The notes beneath the pieces are model-generated. The model searched no databases. It was not told the origin of the DNA and saw only the letters and a list, made by a program, of their open reading frames with translations. From Providencia rettgeri (GTDB lineage Bacteria; Pseudomonadota; Gammaproteobacteria; Enterobacterales; Enterobacteriaceae): 64,000 bases of DNA. The translations under genes were made by a program, and so were the position numbers. The stretch covers positions 3,626,501-3,690,500 of the forward strand of contig UGTZ01000001.1 in the NCBI GenBank assembly GCA_900455085.1. The letters run 5' to 3'. The first letter of the stretch is position 1; every line of letters starts with the position of its first letter. Below are positions 16,895-26,092 of this stretch, piece after piece.

Positions 16895-17347
16895 ATGTCA
16901 GATAGCTTTCAAAATGAAGTCCCTAAAGCAAGGGTTAATATCAAATTAGAACTGCACACGGGCGGCGCCCAGAAAAAAATGGAATTACCGCTTAAATTAT
17001 TAGCGGTGGGTGATTACAGTAATGGACAAGACAACCGCGCATTATCTGAACGTGAAAAAGTGAATATCAATAAAAATAACTTTGATAGCGTCCTCAGTGA
17101 ATTCACACCGACAATCAACTTAACCGTAAAAAATACCCTTGCTGGCGATGGAAGCGAAGAAAGTGTCAATCTCTCTTTCAAAAATATGAAGGATTTTGAA
17201 CCTGAGCAAGTCGCCCGCCAAATCCCACAACTGCGCGCAATGTTAGCGATGCGTAATCTGCTGCGCGACCTGAAATCTAATCTCCTCGATAACGCAACGT
17301 TCCGCCGTGAATTGGAAAACATCCTTAAGGATCCAGAACTCCAGTGA
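16895..17347 (+). CDS. tssB: T6SS sheath small subunit TssB/VipA, C-terminus lost by frameshift
   Basis: TssB pairs with TssC to build the contractile sheath. The first ~146 residues are a clear family match (PKARVNIKLELHTGGAQKKMELPLKL..., then LAVGDYS, FDSVLSEFTPTINLTVKNTL, FEPEQVARQIPQL). The frame then hits TGA at 17345 after 150 residues. Shifting by one base near 17333-17338 restores the expected tail, SSDELREELAQLAPKKD, ending at TAA 17391-17393 and giving the usual 165 residues. One extra base near GAACTCC is the simplest explanation. Loss of the terminal helix may weaken sheath assembly or ClpV handling. It is the first gene of the cluster, 72 bases before tssC. Confidence 0.88.
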   Translation: MSDSFQNEVPKARVNIKLELHTGGAQKKMELPLKLLAVGDYSNGQDNRALSEREKVNINKNNFDSVLSEFTPTINLTVKNTLAGDGSEESVNLSFKNMKDFEPEQVARQIPQLRAMLAMRNLLRDLKSNLLDNATFRRELENILKDPELQ

Positions 17348-17418
17348 TGAACTTCGCGAAGAGCTAGCTCAACTGGCACCGAAGAAAGATTAATTTGGAT
17401 TACTAAAGGATTATGCTG

Positions 17419-18957
17419 ATGTCTGTAAAAACTGAATCAACCCAAGGTGCAACCACTGTACTTGACGACACCTCTAATCACGGTGTTTATGCTTCATTAT
17501 TTGAAAAAATCAATTTAACGCCAGTCGCATCAATCAGTGATATTAATGCGTTTCAAGATAACGCTGCGCTAGCGGATGCAACAGCTGACGAGCGTGTCAC
17601 CGTCGCTGTTCAAGTCTTTTTAGACCGCTTAAAATCATCCGGTCAAAAAGTCGAGCGCTTAGACCGCAACCTGCTTGATCATCATATTGCTGAACTTGAT
17701 AAGCAAATCAGCCAACAACTTGACGAAGTGATGCACCATCAAGACTTCCAAAAAGTCGAATCCACTTGGCGTGGTTTAAAATTCCTCGTTGATCGCACCG
17801 ATTTTCGTCAAAACGTCAAAATTGAGTTACTTGATATCGCCAAAGATGATTTGCGACAAGATTTCGAAGATAGTCCTGAAATCATCCAAAGTGGTCTTTA
17901 CCACCATACCTACATTGCGGAATATGACACCCCAGGCGGTGAACCTATTGCAGCGATGATCTCTAACTATGAATTTGACCGTAGCCCACAAGATATCGCC
18001 TTATTACGCAGTATCTCTAAAGTCTCTGCATCAGCTCATATGCCATTTATTGGCTCCGTGGGACCTAAATTCTTCGGCAAAGAAACCATGGAAGAAGTCG
18101 CGGCAATCAAAGATATTGGTAACTATTTTGACCGCGCTGAGTACATTAAGTGGAAATCTTTCCGTGACTCTGATGATGCGCGTTATATTGGCTTAACCAT
18201 GCCTCGTGTGCTTGGTCGTCTGCCATACGGTCCAGATACAATCCCTGTTCGTAGCTTCAATTACGTTGAAGAAGTGAAAGGTCCAGATCACGAAAAATAC
18301 CTGTGGACGAATGCCACATTTGCCTTTGCTGCAAACATGGTAAAAAGCTTTATCAACAATGGCTGGTGTGTCCAAATTCGCGGACCTCAAGCAGGTGGTG
18401 CCGTCAAGGATTTACCAATCCATTTATTCGATTTAGGGACTGGCAGTCAGGTGAAAATCCCATCTGAAGTCATGATCCCAGAAACACGTGAATTTGAATT
18501 CGCGAATCTTGGTTTTATCCCACTGTCTTACTACAAAAACCGCGATTATTCCTGTTTCTTCTCCGCTAACTCAGCACAAAAGCCTGCGTTATATGACACA
18601 GCAGATGCAACGGCTAACAGCCGTATCAACGCCCGTTTACCTTACATTTTCTTGCTGTCTCGCATCGCCCATTACTTGAAACTGATTCAACGCGAAAACA
18701 TTGGTACCACCAAAGACAGACGCTTACTTGAATTAGAACTCAACAACTGGGTTCGTGGCTTAGTGACTGAAATGACCGATCCAGGTGATGATTTACAAGC
18801 CTCTCACCCGCTTCGCGATGCAAAAGTGGTTGTTGAAGATATCGAAGATAACCCTGGCTTCTTCCGTGTGAAACTGTATGCCGTTCCACACTTCCAAGTC
18901 GAAGGTATGGATGTGGATTTATCGTTAGTTTCACAAATGCCTAAAGCCAAAGCCTAA
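17419..18957 (+). CDS. tssC: T6SS sheath large subunit TssC/VipB
   Basis: A full-length sheath protein of 512 residues. Family landmarks include WRGLKFLVDRTDF, the EYDTPGGEPIAAMISNYEF region, RVLGRLPYGP, FNYVEEVKG...YLWTNATFAFAANM and the C-terminal GFFRVKLYAVPHFQVEGMDVDLSLVSQMPK. ATG 17419 is favoured over 17413 because AAAGGA lies 8 bases before it and only 2 before the other. The gene is intact in every part I can read. Its partner TssB is truncated, so sheath formation depends on whether that lesion is real. Confidence 0.95.
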   Translation: MSVKTESTQGATTVLDDTSNHGVYASLFEKINLTPVASISDINAFQDNAALADATADERVTVAVQVFLDRLKSSGQKVERLDRNLLDHHIAELDKQISQQLDEVMHHQDFQKVESTWRGLKFLVDRTDFRQNVKIELLDIAKDDLRQDFEDSPEIIQSGLYHHTYIAEYDTPGGEPIAAMISNYEFDRSPQDIALLRSISKVSASAHMPFIGSVGPKFFGKETMEEVAAIKDIGNYFDRAEYIKWKSFRDSDDARYIGLTMPRVLGRLPYGPDTIPVRSFNYVEEVKGPDHEKYLWTNATFAFAANMVKSFINNGWCVQIRGPQAGGAVKDLPIHLFDLGTGSQVKIPSEVMIPETREFEFANLGFIPLSYYKNRDYSCFFSANSAQKPALYDTADATANSRINARLPYIFLLSRIAHYLKLIQRENIGTTKDRRLLELELNNWVRGLVTEMTDPGDDLQASHPLRDAKVVVEDIEDNPGFFRVKLYAVPHFQVEGMDVDLSLVSQMPKAKA

Positions 18958-18979
18958 CGGTTAGTAAAGGTCATTCAGG

Positions 18980-20318
18980 ATGAAAATCTACCGTCCCCTA
19001 TGGACAGACGGGGCCTTTTTGGCCCCCCCAACAATTTCAACAACAAGCCCGTTGGGATAGTCATGTTGCTGAAGTCGTTGCTCAAATGGGCATTGCCTCA
19101 ACGTGGGGTGTGATTAGCACTGAGTTTGATGCCAGTGCTTTAACTCTCTCTCGTGTCAGCGCACAAAAAATGATTGTGCGCTTTCACGACGGCACACTTA
19201 TTGACACGACGCTGGCTGATGCGCTTCCTCCGGTGCTATCCCTTAATGACTACGCAGATCGCCAGTCATTAGACATCGTTTTAGCACTACCTCTCATGTT
19301 AGCCAACGGCGGCAACTTGGTTCCTGAAACGGGAACCGATCGTCCACGTCGATTTAGCCAAGAGTGGGTCAAAGTGCAAGACTTACTCGGGCATGAGCAA
19401 ACGGATATTGCGGTATTACGCCATGCTGCAACGCTACGTTTTGCCCACGATGAGAACGAAGCATTTATGACATGCCCGGTTGCGCGACTGATCCGCAATG
19501 CGCAAGGTGCATGGGAATTCGATAGCCGTTTTATTCCCCCTTTGCTCGCCTGTCAAGGAAGTCTGGAATTACGCTCTTTACTATCTGAATTCATGCATCG
19601 TTTAGTCGCTAAACGCCGTCGACTAATGGCTCTGCGCCGCGAAAGTAATGAAAAAATGGCCGATTTTGTGGTTGCTGATGTTTCATTATTTTGGCTATTA
19701 AACTCACTTAATAGCGCGGAGCCTGTATTAAACGAGCTTAGTCAAGCATTGCATCGTCATCCTGAATTACTCTATCGGGAACTTGCTCGTTTAGCTGGGA
19801 GCTTATTAACCTTCTCTTTAGAAAGTAAACTGGAAGATATTCCGCTCTACAAACATGAGCTCCCTGAGCAGGTTTTCCCACCACTCTTTGCTTTACTAAA
19901 TACGCTGCTTGAAGCCAGCTTACCTTCACGTGTTATCAGTATTGAATTAGCCAAAGAGGGTCCTTTCTGGAAAGGTCAGCTTCATGATGGTCGTTTACGT
20001 GAAGAAGCGGATTTCTATCTCTCCGTTCGCTCATCTTTGCCAGCACACTTGCTGATTGCTCAATTTCCTCTTCTATGTAAAGCGGGCAGTAGTGATGATG
20101 TTGCCGATGTGGTCAATGTGGCACTCAATGGTATTCCATTGAAACCGCTCAGCCATGTTCCAACCGCAGTCCCACTGCGCTTAGAAAATCAATATTTTGC
20201 GCTAGATATTGAAACACCTGCGGGTCAAGCCATGCTCTCTTCAGGGCAATGTGCCTTTTACGTCCCGAGTACATTAGGTGATATTCAATTAGAGCTGTTT
20301 GCGGTACTTCGCTCATGA
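18980..20318 (+). pseudogene. tssK: T6SS baseplate protein TssK, frameshifted at a C7 tract
   Basis: TssK links the baseplate to the TssLM membrane complex. ATG 18980, preceded by AGGA, begins the canonical MKIYRPLWTDGAFLAP. The frame is then lost in a run of seven C (19023-19029) and stops at a TAG ~30 bases on. With six C the frame would continue QQFQQQARWDSHVAEVVAQMGIASTWGV into the long open frame that runs intact to 20318, for about 446 residues in all, the normal TssK length. The long frame alone (ATG 19086) would encode 410 residues without the N-terminus. Homopolymeric C tracts are slippage-prone, so the lesion may be reversible; it may also be a sequencing error. It overlaps tssL by 4 bases. 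Confidence 0.88.
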
Positions 20319-20971
20319 ACAATACAACGTCACACCACACGATTGACATGATTTTTGCTCAAACTTGGCTGATGGTTTGTCAACTTCATCAAGGTACAGC
20401 CATCACCCATGGTGAGAGTTTTTACCGTCGCGTTTGCCAGTTGATCGATGAAACACGCCAAAAACTCCTTGAGCATGGCTATCCAGAAGCCGCCATTGAA
20501 CACATGCAATATGCCCAATGTGCGTTAATTGATGAAAGCGTCATGAATCGCCAGCATCAAGATGATGGATATAACACATGGATACAGTCACCTCTGCAAG
20601 CCCGCTACTTCAATACATTAGAAGCGGGAGATAAACTTTGGGATCGCCTACGCAGTATTTTAAATGAAACCGCTCCGAATCCTGATGTTTTACTCTGTTT
20701 CCACCGCGTTCTCACTCTCGGGTTTGTCGGAAAGTTTCGCCAGAAAGACGCGCCTGAACGTGAACGCATTGTGGCTCAGCTCAATGTTCAACTTCCTGAT
20801 TATCTGATCTCGTCAGACTTACCTCTTGTCGTAAAACCTAAATTGCGTTTTAGCCGCCGTCGACTTTACTGGTTTGGTTGGATTGGTGGCGTTCTTCTAT
20901 TGGCAGCAATGTGGTGGGGCTTCAGTGCATCATTAGAACACTTACTACAACAGTGGATGACTCAAGGATAG
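20315..20971 (+). CDS. tssL: T6SS membrane-complex protein TssL (DotU/IcmH family)
   Basis: A 218-residue inner-membrane protein. The cytosolic hook-like domain (1-180) includes WLMVCQLHQG, QYAQCALIDESVM, LQARYFNTLEAGDKLWDRL and the family motif FHRVLTLGFVGKF. A single C-terminal membrane segment (about 188-208, FGWIGGVLLLAAMWWGF) leaves a very short periplasmic tail, without a peptidoglycan-binding domain. That function is presumably supplied by the OmpA-type protein encoded next. The ATGA overlap with tssK indicates translational coupling. Confidence 0.94.
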   Translation: MNNTTSHHTIDMIFAQTWLMVCQLHQGTAITHGESFYRRVCQLIDETRQKLLEHGYPEAAIEHMQYAQCALIDESVMNRQHQDDGYNTWIQSPLQARYFNTLEAGDKLWDRLRSILNETAPNPDVLLCFHRVLTLGFVGKFRQKDAPERERIVAQLNVQLPDYLISSDLPLVVKPKLRFSRRRLYWFGWIGGVLLLAAMWWGFSASLEHLLQQWMTQG

Positions 20972-20973
20972 GC

Positions 20974-22722
20974 ATGCAAAATCCAATCAAACAGTGTTTG
21001 ACACTTTTTGCTACAGGTCTTTTTCTGTGGCTCCTCTGGGGATTTTGGTCTCTAGGGCAGACTGTCACTATCTTTGTATCGGTCTTAGTGTTGACGCTCA
21101 CTGGTGGGATGCTATTTTGGCAATATAAACAGCGCCGACAAACGCTTTCCACTGAGCATGATTATACGGCCGCATTGCCTGCCGATAACTATCAAGGTCC
21201 TGTTATTCTGGTTTGCGGTCAATCCCACGCACTGTTTCTCAATGACCAATTACACCGAGAAACAAATCAAGGTTGGTATATTCGTGTATCCGCGCCCACG
21301 GATCTCGTTAAACTGATTGCCGCATTGGTGGAATATGCCCCTTCGCTATCTGGGCACTTATCCTTACTTTACGTTGTCTTGCCCGAGCAACTTACCCAGC
21401 AAGAAACCCTGACACAAGCACTACTCAATTGGCGTCGAGCTATTGGGGAAGGCCGTCAAAAAATCGGTGCTAAATTACCATTTTGGGTAACGGTATACCT
21501 TTCTAAACCTCATCATGCTGATACTGCTATGCATGTTGATGATGAACATACCCCTTGGATGACGTTACTCAGCCACCAAACTGAATTTCAGGTAGAGCAA
21601 GAAGGCTCCATGTCAGCGCCCTATTCTGCTTGGCTGCCAGCACAGATTGGACAGTCAGAACAGAGCCTGCAATTTTCTCTGTGGCTAGATACCTTACAAA
21701 GCTGGCTAAACCAAGTTTTAGTGCCTCAATTCACAATGCCTCAAGCGGGAGCGCCAAAGCAAATCCCTTCAGCATGGGCCATTCAATGGATAGATATCAC
21801 AAGCCAACCCAACAACTTATGGCAGCAATTTATCCAAGAAAAAACCACATTGCCATCACTCCCATCCATACAAACAGCCGACTTGCTGCCATTGCCGGAT
21901 GTGATGTTACGTCGTTTACGTCATGATATTAGCTTAAGCCGTACCGAAAAACTCTTCGGCGCTATTGGTCTCATTTTTGGTGTATTCCTGATGGGCGCAT
22001 TGGTCGGAAGCTACCACCATAATCAGCAACTAATTCGTCATATTGGCGAAGATGTCACCCGCTTCTTGCATCTCTCTGATACCCCGCTTACGCCAAAACT
22101 GACGGCATATCAGCAATTGCAAACTGATGCTTCTGAGCTGGCACGCTGGGAACGAGAAGGCATTCCAACGTCTCATTCCTTAGCGTTATATCAGGGAAAC
22201 AGAATTTTACCTTACTTGCACACGCTGCTCGGTAGCTGGGCACCACCGCAACCTGACGTCGCGCCTGAGGTTCCTGCACTTACTCCCGCAGCCCCTCAGA
22301 TGGTCACGCTAGATAGCTTATCGCTATTCGACGTAGGTCAATACACACTCAAAGCAGGTGCAACGAAAGTATTAGTCGATGCCTTGCTCAACATTAAAGC
22401 CAAACCCGGCTGGTTAATTATGGTTTCTGGTTATACCGATAACACCGGAAATCCTGAATTAAATCAAACACTGTCTTTAAAACGCGCAGAGTCTGTCCGT
22501 GATTGGATGATCCAAACCAGTGATATCTCGCCAACCTGCTTTGCAGTGCAGGGATACGGGCAAAATAACCCCGTTGCCGACAACCACACCGCTGACGGAC
22601 GCACTCGAAATCGGCGCGTAGAAATTCGTTTGATACCGCAAGCTGAAGCTTGTCAGGTCTCAGACGTCAACACCGTACCATCGATGGATGGTGGTACACA
22701 TTCCACACAAAAGGAGAAGTAG
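20974..22722 (+). CDS. T6SS-associated OmpA-family peptidoglycan-binding membrane protein
   Basis: A 582-residue protein whose ATG 20974 lies 2 bases after tssL. Two membrane segments lie near the N-terminus (about 9-50) and a third at ~327-348 (FGAIGLIFGVFLMGALVG). The C-terminal ~125 residues are an OmpA_C domain: FDVGQYTLKAGATKVL, then VSGYTDNTGNPELNQTLSLK, RAESVRDWM and a closing ADGRTRNRRVEIRLIP, which includes the residues that bind diaminopimelate. It would anchor the TssLM complex to the cell wall, the role of TagL in other systems. It is followed 2 bases later by hcp. Confidence 0.87.
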   Translation: MQNPIKQCLTLFATGLFLWLLWGFWSLGQTVTIFVSVLVLTLTGGMLFWQYKQRRQTLSTEHDYTAALPADNYQGPVILVCGQSHALFLNDQLHRETNQGWYIRVSAPTDLVKLIAALVEYAPSLSGHLSLLYVVLPEQLTQQETLTQALLNWRRAIGEGRQKIGAKLPFWVTVYLSKPHHADTAMHVDDEHTPWMTLLSHQTEFQVEQEGSMSAPYSAWLPAQIGQSEQSLQFSLWLDTLQSWLNQVLVPQFTMPQAGAPKQIPSAWAIQWIDITSQPNNLWQQFIQEKTTLPSLPSIQTADLLPLPDVMLRRLRHDISLSRTEKLFGAIGLIFGVFLMGALVGSYHHNQQLIRHIGEDVTRFLHLSDTPLTPKLTAYQQLQTDASELARWEREGIPTSHSLALYQGNRILPYLHTLLGSWAPPQPDVAPEVPALTPAAPQMVTLDSLSLFDVGQYTLKAGATKVLVDALLNIKAKPGWLIMVSGYTDNTGNPELNQTLSLKRAESVRDWMIQTSDISPTCFAVQGYGQNNPVADNHTADGRTRNRRVEIRLIPQAEACQVSDVNTVPSMDGGTHSTQKEK

Positions 22723-22724
22723 TT

Positions 22725-23216
22725 ATGGCTATTCCAGTTTATTTATGGCTGAAAGATGATGGCGGTGCTGAAATTAAAGGTTCTGTCGACGTACAAGACC
22801 GTGAAGGCAGCATCGAAGTGGTTGCTCAAGACCATAACCTGTACATCCCAACGGATAACAATACCGGTAAATTAACAGGTACTCGTATCCATACGCCATT
22901 CATTTTCGTTAAAGAAATTGATGCTTCAAGCCCTTATCTTTACAAGGCTGTGACCACGGGTCAAACCTTGAAAGAAGCGGAATTCAAATGGTATCGCATT
23001 GATGACGCAGGACAAGAAGTCGAATATTTCAACACCAAACTTGAAAACGTCAAAGTCGTGAAAGTGGCTCCAAAAATGCACGACATCAAAGATCCAGGTA
23101 AAGAGAAGCACAACCATCTCGAAGAGATTGAGCTGCGCTATGAAAAAATCACTTGGACATATAAAGACGGCAACATTATCCATTCCGATTCTTGGAATGA
23201 GCGTGCTACCGCTTAA
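22725..23216 (+). CDS. hcp: T6SS tube protein Hcp (TssD)
   Basis: A 163-residue Hcp subunit. MAIPVYLWLKDDGGAEIKGS at the start, IHTPFIFVKEIDASSPYLYKA and LKEAEFKWYRID in the middle, and IELRYEKITWTYKDGNIIHSDSWNER at the end are all Hcp landmarks. AAGGAGAAGTAGTT gives a strong ribosome-binding site before ATG 22725, consistent with high expression of the tube protein. A terminator follows directly, so this gene closes the first transcription unit. Hexameric Hcp rings form the expelled tube and also chaperone small effectors. Confidence 0.95.
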   Translation: MAIPVYLWLKDDGGAEIKGSVDVQDREGSIEVVAQDHNLYIPTDNNTGKLTGTRIHTPFIFVKEIDASSPYLYKAVTTGQTLKEAEFKWYRIDDAGQEVEYFNTKLENVKVVKVAPKMHDIKDPGKEKHNHLEEIELRYEKITWTYKDGNIIHSDSWNERATA

Positions 23217-23224
23217 TTAAGATA

Positions 23225-23251
23225 AGCAGGCGTTTCGGCGTCTGCTTTTTT
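23225..23251 (+). terminator. Terminator after hcp
   Basis: The stem AGCAGGCG/CGTCTGCT (one G-T pair) with loop TTTCG-type sequence is followed by six T residues, 9 bases after the hcp stop. It divides the T6SS into an hcp-terminated unit and a clpV-vgrG unit. Confidence 0.8.
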
Positions 23252-23428
23252 CTTGCGCCTCTTGCGCAATCTCACTCACACACAACACATTTTGCCATTA
23301 AACAAGCTATACGCGCTTTCAACTGCGCATTCCCATCGCGAATATCACCTTATGAACCTCGGTTAACGGTTAGGGGCGGTAGCGTGCCTAAACACATTGA
23401 TATCCACCAGATTATCTAGGGAGAGAAC

Positions 23429-26092
23429 ATGGAAAATTCTTCAGTTATGTTATTGCGTCGCCTAAACCCTTTCTGTGCTAATGCACTAGAGGCAGCAGCT
23501 TCCTTGTGCCAAACACGCGCCCATGCTGAGGTCACCATCGAACATTGGTTACTCAAGCTACTTGAGCTAGGAGAGAGTGATATCACTGTGTTAGCGCGTC
23601 GCTATGAATGGGATATTTCTGCACTATGGCAAAGTCTGTTAACAGAAATCGATAACCTGCCCCGCTCTATCCATAGCCGCCCTTCGCTATCAAAATCACT
23701 CCTAAACTTAATTCAACACGCATGGGTGATAGCCTCATTGGATGAAGATATCGAGCATATCCGCAGTGTGCATATTCTTGCCGCGATGGTGAAGCAGCCC
23801 TCTTTAGTTCCGAACGATGCCCTTTGGCCATTAATGACCTTAAGCCTCACGCAATTACAACGCTTAAGACCGATGCTTGATGCGCAATCCGATGAGCGCC
23901 CTGAAGTTCAGCAACTTGCGGCGCATAATCAATCTTTACCGGCGGAAGCGCCGCTTGAAACGCAATCAACAAACGAAACCCCTGCACCGAATGTCATCGG
24001 TAACACACTGAATGATGCCTTCTTGGCCGTGCTGAATAAATTTACGGTAGATGTGACCGAAAAAGCGCGCGAAGGTGCGATTGACCCCGTCTTTGGACGT
24101 GATGACGAAATCCGTCAAATGGTGGATATTCTGTCTCGTCGCCGCAAAAATAACCCCATTCTCGTGGGTGAACCGGGTGTCGGGAAAACGGCGTTAGTGG
24201 AAGGCTTAGCCCTGCGTATCGTTGAAGGTAACGTTCCTGTCAGTCTGCAAACCACATCATTAAGAACCTTAGATTTGGGGCTACTACAAGCGGGGGCTGG
24301 CGTCAAAGGCGAATTTGAGCAGCGCTTAAAAAACGTGATTGAAGCCGTACAACAATCTCCAACCCCTATTCTATTATTTATCGATGAAGCCCATACCATC
24401 ATCGGCGCAGGCAACCAAGCAGGTGGCGCGGATGCCGCTAACTTACTCAAACCCGCCCTTGCCCGTGGTGAATTACGCACGATTGCCGCAACCACTTGGT
24501 CTGAATATAAGCAATATTTCGAGCGTGATGCCGCCTTAGAGCGCCGCTTCCAAGTGGTCAAAGTGGATGAACCGGACGATGAAAAAGCCTGCTTGATGCT
24601 ACGTGGACTAAAACCGCGCTACGCAAAATATCATGGCGTTCACATTACCGATGATGCGGTCAAAGCCGCCGTCACCTTATCTCGCCGTTACTTAACCGGT
24701 CGTCAGCTCCCCGATAAAGCCGTGGATTTGCTCGATACGGCCAGCGCCCGAATTCGCATGAGCCTCGATACGCTCCCTGAAGAACTGACTCGTTTAAAAG
24801 CCAAGCGCAATGCATTAGAACTTGAACAGCAAGCGATTCTTGATGACTTGGCGATTGGCAACACCACCAACCAATCCCTGCTGAGCGAATTAGTCACTCA
24901 AGATGCGCAATTAGCCCTGCAAATGGCGGAACTGGAACAGCGTTTTGAGCAAGAAAAAAACCTTATCAGCGAGCTCTTAGAACAGCGACGTCAATCCCAA
25001 GATGTCAGCAATATCCAATCACAGTTAGAACTCGTTCAACAAAATGAGCCGCTGATCACCCCCGATGTGGATGTCAGAACTGTGGCTACTGTCATCGCCG
25101 ACTGGACCGGTGTACCATTATCCAGTCTATTAAAAGATGAACAAACCGAACTGCTGGAGTTAGAAGACTCGCTAGGTAAACGCGTAGTCGGTCAAGAAAG
25201 CCCATTACTGGGACTTGGACAACGGTTACGTGCTGCACGTACAGGTCTGGCGTCAGAAAACGGTCCTCAAGGGGTATTTTTATTAGTGGGACCAAGCGGA
25301 ATCGGTAAAACTGAAACCGCTCTCGCCTTGGCTGATGTCCTGTTTGGTGGCGAAAAATCCTTAATCACCATCAACATGTCCGAATATCAAGAAGCCCACA
25401 CCGTCAGCCAATTAAAAGGCTCCCCTCCAGGTTATGTGGGGTATGGTCAAGGCGGGATTTTGACGGAAGCCGTTCGCAAGCGCCCATACAGCGTCGTGTT
25501 ACTCGATGAAGTGGAAAAAGCACACCGCGATGTGCTCAACCTGTTTTATCAAGTTTTCGACCGTGGATTTATGCGCGATGGCGAAGGTCGTGAGATTGAT
25601 TTTCGCAATACCGTGATCTTAATGACGGCAAACTTGGGCAGTGACTTGCTTATGCAGCAACTCGAGGAGTTCCCTGAGTCTACCGACGGCGAGCTGCAAG
25701 AACTGCTGCGCCCAACCTTGCGCGAACACTTCCAACCCGCCTTACTCGCACGTTTCCAAACCCTAATTTATCGCCCATTAGGTCCTGTCGCTCTGCGCCA
25801 AATTGTTGAAATGAAACTGGGTAGCGTCATTAAGCGTCTTTACACACACTACAAGCTTGAAGGCATTATAGACGAAGCGCTGTATGACACCCTTGTGAGC
25901 GCCTGTTTATTACCCGACACTGGTGCCCGCAATATAGACAGCCTGCTGAACCAGCAGATTTTACCGGTACTGAGCCAGCAACTACTGATGCGCCAAGCTA
26001 ACCACCAGCAAGCGCAAAGCCTGACGTTGGGGTATAGCGAAGAAGACGGGATCACCCTGAGTTTCAGTGATATTGAGGAGATAAATCCATGA
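23429..26092 (+). CDS. clpV: T6SS sheath-recycling AAA+ ATPase ClpV (TssH)
   Basis: A full-length 887-residue ClpB-type disaggregase. The N domain (1-160) binds contracted sheath. AAA-1 has Walker A GEPGVGKTA (about 246) and Walker B LLFIDEAH; a middle domain with coiled-coil character follows (~410-530). AAA-2 has GPSGIGKTE (about 621) and VVLLDEVEKAH. GAGGCAAC-type spacing is not needed: AGGGAGAGAAC precedes ATG 23429 as a clear ribosome-binding site. The ~210-base gap after the hcp terminator should contain its promoter. The stop overlaps the vgrG start (ATGA). No lesions are visible in this long gene. Confidence 0.96.
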   Translation: MENSSVMLLRRLNPFCANALEAAASLCQTRAHAEVTIEHWLLKLLELGESDITVLARRYEWDISALWQSLLTEIDNLPRSIHSRPSLSKSLLNLIQHAWVIASLDEDIEHIRSVHILAAMVKQPSLVPNDALWPLMTLSLTQLQRLRPMLDAQSDERPEVQQLAAHNQSLPAEAPLETQSTNETPAPNVIGNTLNDAFLAVLNKFTVDVTEKAREGAIDPVFGRDDEIRQMVDILSRRRKNNPILVGEPGVGKTALVEGLALRIVEGNVPVSLQTTSLRTLDLGLLQAGAGVKGEFEQRLKNVIEAVQQSPTPILLFIDEAHTIIGAGNQAGGADAANLLKPALARGELRTIAATTWSEYKQYFERDAALERRFQVVKVDEPDDEKACLMLRGLKPRYAKYHGVHITDDAVKAAVTLSRRYLTGRQLPDKAVDLLDTASARIRMSLDTLPEELTRLKAKRNALELEQQAILDDLAIGNTTNQSLLSELVTQDAQLALQMAELEQRFEQEKNLISELLEQRRQSQDVSNIQSQLELVQQNEPLITPDVDVRTVATVIADWTGVPLSSLLKDEQTELLELEDSLGKRVVGQESPLLGLGQRLRAARTGLASENGPQGVFLLVGPSGIGKTETALALADVLFGGEKSLITINMSEYQEAHTVSQLKGSPPGYVGYGQGGILTEAVRKRPYSVVLLDEVEKAHRDVLNLFYQVFDRGFMRDGEGREIDFRNTVILMTANLGSDLLMQQLEEFPESTDGELQELLRPTLREHFQPALLARFQTLIYRPLGPVALRQIVEMKLGSVIKRLYTHYKLEGIIDEALYDTLVSACLLPDTGARNIDSLLNQQILPVLSQQLLMRQANHQQAQSLTLGYSEEDGITLSFSDIEEINP

